A stretch of 64,000 nt of DNA from NCBI RefSeq assembly GCF_023715885.1, contig NZ_JAMBOY010000006.1:1-64000 (forward strand), written 5' to 3'. A program made the translations under genes and the position numbers. Numbering within the stretch: position 1 is the stretch's first letter; the number at the start of each line of letters is the position of its first letter. Positions 1 through 6,962 of the stretch are shown in pieces. The notes beneath the pieces are model-generated. The model did no database searches. It was not told the origin of the DNA and saw nothing but the letters and a program-made list of their open reading frames with translations. Source of the DNA: Microbacterium hydrocarbonoxydans (GTDB lineage Bacteria > Actinomycetota > Actinomycetes > Actinomycetales > Microbacteriaceae).

Positions 1-55
1 TCGAGAGTTCTCCAGCGATGATCTTCAACACCACGACCCGATGCTTCGACGACAT
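1..55 (-). mobile_element. IS481-like transposase, N-terminal fragment at window edge
   Basis: Reading leftwards from an ATG at 55-53 gives MSSKHRVVVLKIIAGELS before the window ends. This resembles the N-terminus of IS481-family transposases, where a short basic start leads into a helix-turn-helix. The remaining gene lies outside the window, so its integrity cannot be judged. The upstream DNA (56-125) has the repeated short motifs expected of an IS end. The assignment rests on 18 residues plus that context; another IS3/IS481-type element is possible. Confidence 0.5.
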
Positions 56-125
56 GCCCCACTGTCGCCTATGACGCGACTCACGTGTCGCCGATCACGT
101 GTCGCCTATGTCCTGAACCCAGACA
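56..125 (-). repeat. Probable terminal region of the IS481-like element
   Basis: Between the transposase start and about position 125 the motif TGTCGCC recurs at 63-69, 86-92 and 100-106, twice preceded by CACG. Read on the minus strand the stretch begins TGTCTGGGTTCAGG and then repeats GGCGACA. A TGT start fits IS481-type terminal inverted repeats. The other end and the target duplication are not in the window, so the exact boundary is a guess. Confidence 0.4.
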
Positions 126-734
126 CCCTCAGGTCCACCATGTGATGAGTCGGGACATATGTCTCAGATGAGTCGCGAGTTATGTCACTCAGCGCGCCGG
201 TTGGCGGCGATTCCGGCCAACTCGTCGGAGAGCACTGCGAATCTCTCGTCGTGCAGCACTGTGGAGACTGCCCCTGCTCGGGGAGAACTCGTTTGGACCG
301 CTGGGCAGCGGTCTCCTGGCGTCGGGAGTGCTCGCCATGACGATCCGCGAAATCCAGGCAGAGCTGTCCCGCCGTCTCCGACTGATCCGTAGGGGTCCGA
401 AACCTCGATCTGCAAGAGGCGTGCCGTCTCAACAGTGGGTTTGCGAGGGTGGCCCGGTCAGCGGCGTGGCACCTCTGAGGTGGAGTACTGCGGACGGGCA
501 CGCACCGGTGGGGCTGACGGCCGCACGCCTCTTCTGAAAGACGTGTGAGGCATCAAAGTGGAGGCTCACTAGATCAATCAGGCGCCGTATATGCGGGGCC
601 ACGGGAGGCCACCTTCGTTGAGCTACAGGAAGATCGCGCGGGTTGACTTGGCTCTGCTGCCTGAACCGGCAACTATCCGTGCAATAGACCCGGTCACTAC
701 ACTCTCTTTATCCGTCAACAACAGGGAGACTTCA
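126..734. other. Gene-poor stretch with possible IS debris
   Basis: No convincing gene was found. Around 146-180 are repeated short strings (GATGAGTCGGGACAT, CAGATGAGTCGCGAG) that look like another IS end or scar. Open frames here have unusual composition, no ribosome-binding site and no recognisable domain. The last 100 bases should contain the promoter of the gene starting at 735; a TACACT at 698-703 is a possible -10 box, with no clear -35 partner. Confidence 0.4.
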
Positions 735-1373
735 GTGGCAACCGACCTTCCCTACATGCCTAGTGTCGGCAACGTCGCGTTGATCCTGGAGAAGATCAAG
801 GGAGCGGGCACCCCGCCGAAGTTCACGGTCGAGTTCGTAAAATCGACCTTAGGCTTCACGGCCTCACAGGACAGGTCGTTCCCGCGCATGCTAAAGCAGT
901 TGGGGTTCATCGCCACCGATGGAACTCCGCTACAGCGGTACAACGAGTTCAAAGCGGCTTCGACGGCTGGCCGCGCGATGGCGGATGGCCTGCGCGAGGG
1001 TTGGTCGCCGATCTTCATGGCAGACCAGGCCGCACACACCCGATCGGCCACTGAGTTGACCGATATCTTCAAGACCGTCACCGGCCAGGGAGACGCGGTG
1101 GCAAAGAAGATGGCATCTACCTTCAAGGCCTTCGCTTCACATGCCGACTGGTCGGTCGCGGCGGGCGCAGCCACCCCTGTGAGCTCTGAGACGAGCGATC
1201 CGGATGGCGCGGCGGCATCGAACGGCTCGTCGCGGGCTACGCAGACCGCCGGAATCGCGAGTCTTGCTAGCTCTCTCAGCCTGCATCATGACATCCACCT
1301 TCACCTACCCCCCAGCTCCGACGTCGCCGTCTATCGTGCGATCTTCAGGGCACTTCGGGAGGAACTGCAGTGA
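735..1373 (+). CDS. DUF5343-like protein
   Basis: A 212-residue protein. The GTG at 735 is chosen because AGGGAG lies just upstream and the product then begins MATDLPYMPSVGN, a plausible N-terminus; longer versions lack a ribosome site. The N-terminal 140 residues look like the DUF5343 family: two winged-helix-like segments beginning with the search for a suitable threshold of local similarity (IKGAGTPPKFTVEFVKSTLG, later LKQLGFIATDGTPLQRYNEF). A Ser/Ala-rich linker follows, then a short tail (HHDIHLHLPPSSDVAVYRAIF). The stop overlaps the GTG start of the HEPN gene by 4 nt, so the two are probably co-translated. Function is unknown; pairing with a putative HEPN RNase suggests an antitoxin, sensor or partner. 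The family call is from memory of the pattern. Confidence 0.7.
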   Translation: MATDLPYMPSVGNVALILEKIKGAGTPPKFTVEFVKSTLGFTASQDRSFPRMLKQLGFIATDGTPLQRYNEFKAASTAGRAMADGLREGWSPIFMADQAAHTRSATELTDIFKTVTGQGDAVAKKMASTFKAFASHADWSVAAGAATPVSSETSDPDGAAASNGSSRATQTAGIASLASSLSLHHDIHLHLPPSSDVAVYRAIFRALREELQ

Positions 1374-1951
1374 CGCTCGATTCCGCGATTCGTGACTGGC
1401 TATTTAAAGGAATGGCCGTGGAGGACCTCCTAGACAGTTTGGAGTCAGAGGGGATCTCCGTCAGAGCAGCCGAAGACCCCGGTGCAGTGCAGCGAGTTCT
1501 GCCTCTAGAGGACTTCTCTCCGGCGGTCCGGCGCAGCGCCGTCCAGGCTTTGCCTGCGTATCTTGCGCTTTTTTGTCTCGAGAACTCGATCCGTGAATTG
1601 GTCGTCGAACGGATGCAGGACGCGCTCGGGTCGGATTGGTGGGAATCTGGAGCGTCGTCCGAACTCCGGAAAAAGGTCGATCAGCGCCAAGACAAGGAGG
1701 GTGCCAACCGTTGGCACATCCGCCGTGGAGCCCAGGAGATCTACTACACCGACTTCGGCGACTTGATTGCGATCATTCGACGCAACTGGGAAGCCTTCGA
1801 AGACCTGTTCCCAGATCAGAACTGGGTCATCAATCGACTCACCGAACTCGAGGCGTCTAGGAACATCGTCGCCCACAACAACAACCTCGATGACCGTGAG
1901 CTGCTTCGCATCCGAATGTACCTGCAGGACTGGACCCGCCAGGTTGGGTGA
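1370..1951 (+). CDS. Swt1-like HEPN domain protein
   Basis: A 193-residue protein starting at the GTG of a GTGA overlap with the previous gene. Its C-terminal half resembles Swt1-type HEPN domains: an aromatic/acidic helix (YYTDFGDLIAIIRRNWEAFEDLF), then WVINRLTELEASRNIVAHNN. The last segment contains the Rx4H signature, R164 and H169, which in active HEPN proteins forms the RNase site. HEPN proteins act as toxins or effectors in toxin-antitoxin, abortive-infection and CRISPR-linked systems. The location between insertion-sequence debris and a toxin-antitoxin pair fits a defence role, which is inference only. The N-terminal 60 residues are not recognised. Confidence 0.75.
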   Translation: MTLDSAIRDWLFKGMAVEDLLDSLESEGISVRAAEDPGAVQRVLPLEDFSPAVRRSAVQALPAYLALFCLENSIRELVVERMQDALGSDWWESGASSELRKKVDQRQDKEGANRWHIRRGAQEIYYTDFGDLIAIIRRNWEAFEDLFPDQNWVINRLTELEASRNIVAHNNNLDDRELLRIRMYLQDWTRQVG

Positions 1952-2070
1952 CCTGCTGCTCTGCGCATGGCGTGAGTGGCACGCCGCCAGAACCGGTTCG
2001 CCAGCGGTCTCTAGAAGTGCGTCACTTCGTCGCCCCGAGAACAAGTCCTAACCTGCCAACGATCGCGCCG

Positions 2071-2775
2071 TCATTCGTCAGAAAGCGGGAGCGATCGGTT
2101 TTTCGGCTGCCGCCACCCTTCGGGCACTGGGTCGTCGGCGATGCCCCGGTTGGGCGACGGTAACTGCCGCTCCTCCATGCTTGCCACATAGCGGTGCCAT
2201 CCGATGCCGCTTTGAAATCGCGCCAGCTGAACCGTTGAAGAACCCTGTCGATCCTGCGCGTCACGTGTGGAGCGACCGCGGAACCAGACGTCCGAGATTC
2301 CCTCCGGAAGCACCAGGTCCTGGACGGGCTCAGAGGGGGCGTCACCGCAAGAGTCAGAGAGTCTGTAGAAATAGTGCAATATGTCGTGGCCTCGGCCGAA
2401 GAGGAACAGGTGCCTCTCGTCCGCAGCCCGCGCGAGGAGTTTATCGAGATTCTCCTGCGCCCAGTCTTCCGCGAGCATCTCGGTGCAGACCTCTGCGAGT
2501 TCACCGAAGCGCGTGGGCACTGATCCGCTCTCGCTCTGCGGTGTACCGTTACGTTTCGCAGTTGCCCATTCACTCATCAGGCTCGTCGCCGGGGGTGAAG
2601 TGATCTCGACGATTCCTTGCCGACCTTCACCGCCGGGGTAGATCCAAGCCCCGTCGGGTACCTTGTTGCCAGCGCCCGCGTCCGCAAGCTGGATTTGGAT
2701 ACCGAGCACTTCTTCCATAGCGAGGAAGGCGATCTCTTCTTCTCGGCTTGCCTGGGCACCGACCACGTTGCTCAT
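2071..2775 (-). CDS. Hypothetical protein, accessory island
   Basis: About 234 residues if translation starts at the ATG at 2775 (MSNVVGAQASREEEIAFL); in-frame ATGs at 2823 and 2841 would add 16 or 22 residues. No clear ribosome site decides this. The segment VPDGAWIYPGGEGRQGIVEI followed by TS has the spacing of the PD...(D/E)-x-K core of restriction-like nucleases, but a threonine stands where lysine is expected, so activity is doubtful. The rest is acidic and tryptophan-rich near the C-terminus. It converges on the HEPN gene and is followed upstream by the HigA-like gene on the same strand. No function is assigned. Confidence 0.6.
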   Translation of the reverse strand: MSNVVGAQASREEEIAFLAMEEVLGIQIQLADAGAGNKVPDGAWIYPGGEGRQGIVEITSPPATSLMSEWATAKRNGTPQSESGSVPTRFGELAEVCTEMLAEDWAQENLDKLLARAADERHLFLFGRGHDILHYFYRLSDSCGDAPSEPVQDLVLPEGISDVWFRGRSTRDAQDRQGSSTVQLARFQSGIGWHRYVASMEERQLPSPNRGIADDPVPEGWRQPKNRSLPLSDE

Positions 2776-2904
2776 GCCTTTGAGATTACCCGCGCCCGGC
2801 TCGTGACTACGTTTGCTCGACATCCGGGAAGCATGAAGCATCGGGTGTTGGACATGACCCGCGACGTTGCCCCGCCATCGACGCGGGTCGTCTGGCCCGA
2901 TCGG

Positions 2905-3234
2905 CTACTCGTGTGGCGACAGCACCAGCTTCCGGCTGCCGAATGTAGCCGTGACTTCGACGGTGCCGCCGAGGGCTTCGACGTAGGACTTCAAAGTGGC
3001 GAGCCCGGAGCGATCGAGGTTACCTGCTTCGAGGGCTGAGATGGTGGGCTGGGTGATGGCCATGCGGTCGGCGAGTTCCTTCTGCGTCACGCCCTGCTCT
3101 TCGCGGATCTCTCTTAGTCGGTAGGCGCGCTCCTCGGCCTCCATCCGGGCAACATGCTCGGCAACCGCAGCCTGGTCGACGGGGCGCTTAGCGCGCACGT
3201 CGCTCCATGCGGTGGTCTTTGTCTTGGTGCTCAT
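2905..3234 (-). CDS. XRE-family antitoxin (HigA-like)
   Basis: A 109-residue protein with a central Cro/C1-type helix-turn-helix (REEQGVTQKELADRMAITQP, then TISALEAGNLDRSG) and a C-terminal segment ending in GSRKLVLSPHE. An ATG at 3234 one base past the toxin stop is the likely start, with AGGAGG inside the toxin's last codons; the longer frame from 3249 lacks a separate site. It should neutralise the upstream toxin and repress the shared promoter, as in HigBA-type type II systems where the toxin gene comes first. Confidence 0.85.
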   Translation of the reverse strand: MSTKTKTTAWSDVRAKRPVDQAAVAEHVARMEAEERAYRLREIREEQGVTQKELADRMAITQPTISALEAGNLDRSGLATLKSYVEALGGTVEVTATFGSRKLVLSPHE

Positions 3235-3235
3235 C

Positions 3236-3589
3236 TCACTCCTCCTCACTCGTCAGCCACTCATCGAACCTGTCATCGGCTATCGGGATGTTCTGCTCGT
3301 ACCACTGCTTCCATCTGCCCGCTTTGTCTCCGGCGATGAGCAGGATGGCCCTGCGTTTCGGATCGAACGCGAACAGAATCCTGATCTCACTGCGCCCTGC
3401 CGAACCGGGCCGCAGCTCCTTCATATTGTGATGACGCGAACCCTTGATCCGATCCGCTGTAGGCCGCCCGAGCGTCGGCCCTTCGGACTCCAGCCGAGTG
3501 ATCGCAGCCGCGATCAGGTTGTAGGTCTCGTCATCCAGCCCCAGGACCCACGACTCCACGTCTTCCCAGAGTCGCACGTCCCAAGACAT
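3236..3589 (-). CDS. RelE/ParE-superfamily toxin (HigB/Gp49-like)
   Basis: A 117-residue protein starting MSWDVRLWEDVESWVLGL. It shows the phage-derived Gp49-like/HigB pattern: an N-terminal helix, LGRPTADRIKGSRHHNMKEL with the conserved basic loop, then EIRILFAFDPKRRAILLIAG and a C-terminal lysine/tryptophan segment. These toxins are ribosome-dependent mRNA interferases. The start at 3589 is preferred over the frame's first ATG at 3658 because a well-spaced promoter lies immediately upstream (3596-3624) and would give a nearly leaderless message. It precedes and nearly touches the antitoxin gene. Confidence 0.87.
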   Translation of the reverse strand: MSWDVRLWEDVESWVLGLDDETYNLIAAAITRLESEGPTLGRPTADRIKGSRHHNMKELRPGSAGRSEIRILFAFDPKRRAILLIAGDKAGRWKQWYEQNIPIADDRFDEWLTSEEE

Positions 3590-3595
3590 GCCTTC

Positions 3596-3624
3596 AGTAT
3601 AGATCAGGGACGATATCGACTCAA
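3596..3624 (-). promoter_or_regulatory. Putative promoter of the toxin-antitoxin pair
   Basis: On the minus strand TTGAGT (3624-3619) and TATACT (3601-3596) are separated by 17 bases, close to the sigma-70 consensus. The toxin ATG at 3589 begins only seven bases beyond the -10 box, so transcription should start at or next to the start codon (leaderless message). The sequence is seen; the function is inferred. Confidence 0.6.
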
Positions 3625-3654
3625 GGCTATGTCTACTGCGGTCGTTTCGACGGG

Positions 3655-4071
3655 TCATGACGCATCCGAGTCAGAGCATTGCGTCGCTCGGGCCGTCTTC
3701 TCCCACGCCGTCATCCGGCTCACCTCGAACCGCTGGGCGATCGACGTTACACTCTCGCCGCTGTCTCGGGACGTGTGAATCGCTTCTATCTGCTTGGTCG
3801 TTAGAGGTGTTCGAGTCCGCCTTTTTGGTTCCGTGATCGCTCCGTCGAGCCCCGTGTCAGCTGCAGAGCCCGACAAGCCGAGGCCCCGCTTCGCCAGCTC
3901 CCACACGGCTTCCCGCCGTTCGACGTGCTTCCACTCATGTGACTGGAGTCCGCCCTGGTCCACCAGAAGACGTCGAGGTCCCGCGGGACCTCGACCTCTG
4001 TCGTTTCCGCACCTCCTCGACTCGGCGGGCTCCCGGCACGTGCCGCACGGATAGCGCCGCACGGCTGCCAC
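3655..4071 (-). CDS. Helix-turn-helix protein, possible serine-recombinase C-terminal remnant
   Basis: The open frame encodes up to 138 residues, but the N-terminal 35-45 look non-coding in style, and the true start may be a GTG near 3963 or 3924. The C-terminal part (TPLTTKQIEAIHTSRDSGES, then VTSIAQRFEVSRMTAWEK) matches the DNA-binding tail of Hin-type serine recombinases. No catalytic resolvase domain precedes it, so it is either a truncated recombinase or a small stand-alone regulator. The GC palindrome at 3972-3995 lies within the reading frame, supporting a start downstream of it. Confidence 0.5.
   Translation of the reverse strand: MAAVRRYPCGTCREPAESRRCGNDRGRGPAGPRRLLVDQGGLQSHEWKHVERREAVWELAKRGLGLSGSAADTGLDGAITEPKRRTRTPLTTKQIEAIHTSRDSGESVTSIAQRFEVSRMTAWEKTARATQCSDSDAS
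3972..3995. repeat. Perfect 24-bp palindrome at island border
   Basis: The 24 bases starting GTCGAGGTCCCG are exactly self-complementary. The site lies between the recombinase-like remnant and the conserved plus-strand operon beginning at 4122. It may be a terminator stem, a protein-binding site or a recombination scar. No T-tract follows on either side, so a classic intrinsic terminator is not obvious. Confidence 0.6.
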
Positions 4072-4121
4072 GTCAACCCGGCCACGCCCCTCCCCTGCCC
4101 TCCGTAGGGTGGGAGGAGAGC

Positions 4122-4958
4122 ATGGACGGACGTCCGTGCGGTGACGTCATGGGAGGCGCACGGATGCCGGAGCTGTCGGTCGATGCGGGGCACCTCCGGA
4201 CCTCGGTGGTCATCCCGGTCAAGGACGACGCCCCGCTGCTCGCCCGCTGCCTCGACGCGCTCGCCGCGCAGACGGTGGCACCCGACGAGGTGATCGTCGT
4301 CGACAACGGCTCGACCGACGACTCGGCCGTCGTCGCACGCGCTGCGGGCGCCCGCGTCATCCCGTGCCCCGTACCCGGCATCCCCGCCGCTGCGTCGACC
4401 GGCTACGACGCCGCGCAGGGAGACCTCGTGCTGCGCCTGGACGCCGACTGCGTGCCCGCGCCGACCTGGGTCGCGGAGGTGCGCGACGCCTTCTCGCACG
4501 CCGAGCAGGTGGCCGCGTTCACGGGACGCGCGCACTTCACCGACGGCCCGCGCGCCCTCCGCGCACCGCTCGCGCTGCTCTATCTCGGCGCGTACGCGGC
4601 GATGACGGGGATGGCGCTGGGGCATCTGCCGCTCTTCGGCTCGAACCTCGCCTTCCGCCGATCGGCCTGGGAGCAGGTGAAAGACGATGTGCACCGCGAC
4701 GACGCCGAGGTGCACGACGACCTCGACCTCGCCTTCCACCTCGGCGACGCGTTCACGATCGCCCGACTGCCCGGATCGTCGATGGGCATGTCGATGCGAC
4801 CCCTGACCCAGGGCGCCTTCGGACGTCGCGTGCATCGAGGGTTCCGGAGCGTGATGCTGCACTGGCCCGAGGACTTCCCCCCGCGCCGCTGGCGTCGTCT
4901 CGTCGCACGGCGTCGCCGCACCTCGCCTGCGCGTACGTCGGCCGGGATCGCCGCATGA
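4122..4958 (+). CDS. Family 2 glycosyltransferase
   Basis: A 278-residue protein with a GT-A fold. TSVVIPVKDDAPLLARCLDA (from residue 27) is the usual start of the nucleotide-sugar domain, DNGSTDD is at 61-67 and the metal-binding DAD at 107-109. A late acidic cluster (EVHDDLDL) may supply the catalytic base region. The start at 4122 is set by GGGAGGAGAG just upstream; the frame extends further without support. It lacks long membrane segments and has a very arginine-rich C-terminus. It begins a four-gene coupled run, overlapping the next gene by 4 nt. Sugar donor and acceptor are unknown. Confidence 0.85.
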   Translation: MDGRPCGDVMGGARMPELSVDAGHLRTSVVIPVKDDAPLLARCLDALAAQTVAPDEVIVVDNGSTDDSAVVARAAGARVIPCPVPGIPAAASTGYDAAQGDLVLRLDADCVPAPTWVAEVRDAFSHAEQVAAFTGRAHFTDGPRALRAPLALLYLGAYAAMTGMALGHLPLFGSNLAFRRSAWEQVKDDVHRDDAEVHDDLDLAFHLGDAFTIARLPGSSMGMSMRPLTQGAFGRRVHRGFRSVMLHWPEDFPPRRWRRLVARRRRTSPARTSAGIAA

Positions 4959-5815
4959 CGGCATCCGACCCCGCGATCCCCGCCCGGTCGAGCGATGGAC
5001 CTGCGGGACCGTCCGATCCCGACGATCTGCACGTGATGACCTTCAATCTTCGTCGGCCGACCAACCGCATCCTGCAGCGGCGGGCGGATCGCTGGAGCAC
5101 GAGGGCTCCGGCGGTCTCGGCACTGCTTCGTGCGAGCCGTCCCGCTGTGCTCGCACTTCAGGAGGCACTGCCGCACGCGATGCCGACCGTCCGCACGGCT
5201 CTGGGCGACGCCTACCGCAGCCTCGGTCGCGGGCGCGGACCCGAGGGGCGCGGCGAGGGCACTCCCCTGCTGTACGACAGCACCCGTCTGACCGTGCGGG
5301 CATGGAGGCAGGAAGCCGTGTCCGACGAGCCGGACCGCGCGGGATCTCGGGATCGGGGAACCCCGTTCCCGCGGATCCTCGTGTGGGCGGAGTTCGAGGA
5401 CCGCCGAACGGGATTGGTGTTCCTCGCGGTGAACACGCACCTCGATCCGCTGTCAGTCCGCTCTCGGGATCGGTCCGTCGACCGCATCCATTCCCTGATC
5501 GGCGCCCGGGCGCTGCCGACGATCGTGCTCGGTGACTTCAACGCCGGCCCCCGCTCGAACACCCTGCGGCGGATGCTCCACGACGGGCTGCTCGTCGACG
5601 CCTGGACGGCCGCTCAGACCCGGCGCTCGCCGGAGTGGGGCACGCACGCGAACTACCGGCCGCCACGGATCGGGGCGAGACGAATCGACGGGATCCTCAC
5701 CACGCCTGACATCGACGTCCGATCGACAGCTGTCGACGCTCGGCGCTTCTTCGGCGTCTTCCCGTCCGACCATCTGCCCGTGCACGCCATCCTGCGCATC
5801 GGAGGCGCAGCGTGA
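4955..5815 (+). CDS. Endonuclease/exonuclease/phosphatase family protein
   Basis: A 286-residue protein of the DNase I-like fold. Visible motifs are MTFNLRR (28-34), the metal-binding glutamate E69 in LALQEA, VNTHLD, LGDFNAG and SDHLPV near the C-terminus. This full set suggests an active metal-dependent phosphodiesterase or phosphatase. The start ATG overlaps the stop of the glycosyltransferase gene (ATGA), and the end overlaps the next gene (GTGA), so the cluster is likely one message. The substrate could be a nucleic acid, a phospholipid head group or a sugar phosphate; no signal peptide is evident. Confidence 0.85.
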   Translation: MTASDPAIPARSSDGPAGPSDPDDLHVMTFNLRRPTNRILQRRADRWSTRAPAVSALLRASRPAVLALQEALPHAMPTVRTALGDAYRSLGRGRGPEGRGEGTPLLYDSTRLTVRAWRQEAVSDEPDRAGSRDRGTPFPRILVWAEFEDRRTGLVFLAVNTHLDPLSVRSRDRSVDRIHSLIGARALPTIVLGDFNAGPRSNTLRRMLHDGLLVDAWTAAQTRRSPEWGTHANYRPPRIGARRIDGILTTPDIDVRSTAVDARRFFGVFPSDHLPVHAILRIGGAA

Positions 5816-6444
5816 AGGACGACTTCCTGCGACCGCCGACGACGCTCGGCGAGTGGCTCGCGGACGCCCTCCGTCTCGTCGGCGTGCTCGGAGTGCTCGC
5901 CGCCGCGATCTGGCTGAAACCCACGGATGCCGGAATCGCCGCGCTCGCGCTGCCCGCGCTCATGCTTCCTCGGATGCTCGGCCTCGCCGCCTGGTTCGAC
6001 GTCACGGCGTGTGCGACGGTGCTCGTCGCGGCGTGGAGCAACGTGTTCGACCTCTACCGCACCGTCACGGGCTGGGATCTCGTGCTCCACTTCCTGTGCA
6101 CCGGAGTGCTGGCGGTCATCGCCGCGGTCATCCTCACGCGCACGAGCGTCGTCCGCCTCGTGACGGCGGTCGACGGGAGCGGGCACACGCTGAGCCGCCG
6201 CACGCCGATCGTCCTCCTGCCGCTGCTGGCGCTCGCCATCAGCGCGGTGTGGGAGATGATCGAGTGGCTCGGTTGGAGATACATCAGTGACGACATCTTC
6301 GTCACCTATCAGGACACCATCGGCGATATGGTGCTGGGTGGACTCGGCGGCGTCGCGGCCGGCATCCTCCTCGCCCTCGTCCCGGTGGGCCGTCGTACTC
6401 GTCCACACATGCTCTCCCCCGACGCCCGGAAGGTCCGACCATGA
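5812..6444 (+). CDS. DUF2238/YjdF-like integral membrane protein
   Basis: A 210-residue protein with five or six predicted membrane segments (for example residues 21-38, 41-57, 60-75, 83-107 and 131-147) and a final glycine-rich one (GDMVLGGLGGVAAGILLALV). The pattern WDLVLHFLCTG, then ISAVWEMIEW and YQDTIGDMVLGGLGG is typical of the YjdF/DUF2238 family, whose function is unknown. It starts at the GTG of a GTGA overlap and ends in an ATGA overlap with the deaminase gene. Confidence 0.75.
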   Translation: MKDDFLRPPTTLGEWLADALRLVGVLGVLAAAIWLKPTDAGIAALALPALMLPRMLGLAAWFDVTACATVLVAAWSNVFDLYRTVTGWDLVLHFLCTGVLAVIAAVILTRTSVVRLVTAVDGSGHTLSRRTPIVLLPLLALAISAVWEMIEWLGWRYISDDIFVTYQDTIGDMVLGGLGGVAAGILLALVPVGRRTRPHMLSPDARKVRP

Positions 6445-6917
6445 CACTCTCCGACACCGACCTGACCCACCTCCGACGCTGCATCGAACTGGCGCGCGAG
6501 GCACTCGACGACGGCGATGAACCGTTCGGATCGGTGCTCGTCTCGGCCACCGGCGAGACCCTGTTCGAGGACCGCAATCATGTCGCTCACGGTGACGCGA
6601 CGCGCCATCCGGAGTTCGAGATCTCTCGCTGGGCGGCCATGAACCTGGATGCACAGGAGCGCGCCGCAGCGACTGTGTACACGTCCGGCGAGCACTGTCC
6701 GATGTGCTCGGCGAGCCACGGATGGGTGGGACTCGGCCGCATCGTCTACGTGGCGTCGTCGCGGCAGCTGAGCGGGTGGCTGCGCGAGTGGGGCGTCGGC
6801 CCGTCGCCCGTCGCACCCCTCGCGATCACCGACGTCGTGCCGGCCGCGATCGTCGACGGCCCCGCGCCCGAGCTCGAAGCCGAGATCAGGGAACTGCACC
6901 GCCGCCGGTTCGCCTGA
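6441..6917 (+). CDS. Nucleoside/base deaminase (CMP/dCMP deaminase family)
   Basis: A 158-residue zinc deaminase. The zinc and proton-shuttle site appears as HPE (in TRHPEFEISRWAAM) where many relatives have HAE, and SGEHCPMCSAS supplies the two zinc cysteines. FGSVLVS is the usual substrate-binding strand. The family includes guanine, cytosine and tRNA-adenosine deaminases; this form, with EHCPMC and HPE, resembles small stand-alone guanine/nucleoside deaminases. Last gene of the coupled run from 4122; an inverted repeat follows. Confidence 0.8.
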   Translation: MTLSDTDLTHLRRCIELAREALDDGDEPFGSVLVSATGETLFEDRNHVAHGDATRHPEFEISRWAAMNLDAQERAAATVYTSGEHCPMCSASHGWVGLGRIVYVASSRQLSGWLREWGVGPSPVAPLAITDVVPAAIVDGPAPELEAEIRELHRRRFA

Positions 6918-6925
6918 TCCGAAGA

Positions 6926-6960
6926 ACCGGCGCCGCGCCGCACAGGACGCGGCGCCCGGT
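6926..6960. terminator. Hairpin between convergent genes
   Basis: ACCGG-CGCCGCG and CGCGGCG-CCCGGT form a strong GC stem of about 12 pairs around a 10-base loop. It sits between the deaminase stop (6917) and the stop of the convergent flavin-type gene (6963), so it may serve both directions. There is no long T-tract. Confidence 0.55.
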
Positions 6961-6962
6961 GC

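Noticed and set aside
185..415. 76-residue minus-strand open frame near the left edge
   Set aside because: No ribosome site, no domain; more likely part of IS debris than a real gene.
4364..4954. Upstream 197-residue extension of the exo/endonuclease-phosphatase frame
   Set aside because: It is an arginine-rich shadow of the glycosyltransferase gene; the ATG at 4955 in an ATGA overlap is the sensible start.
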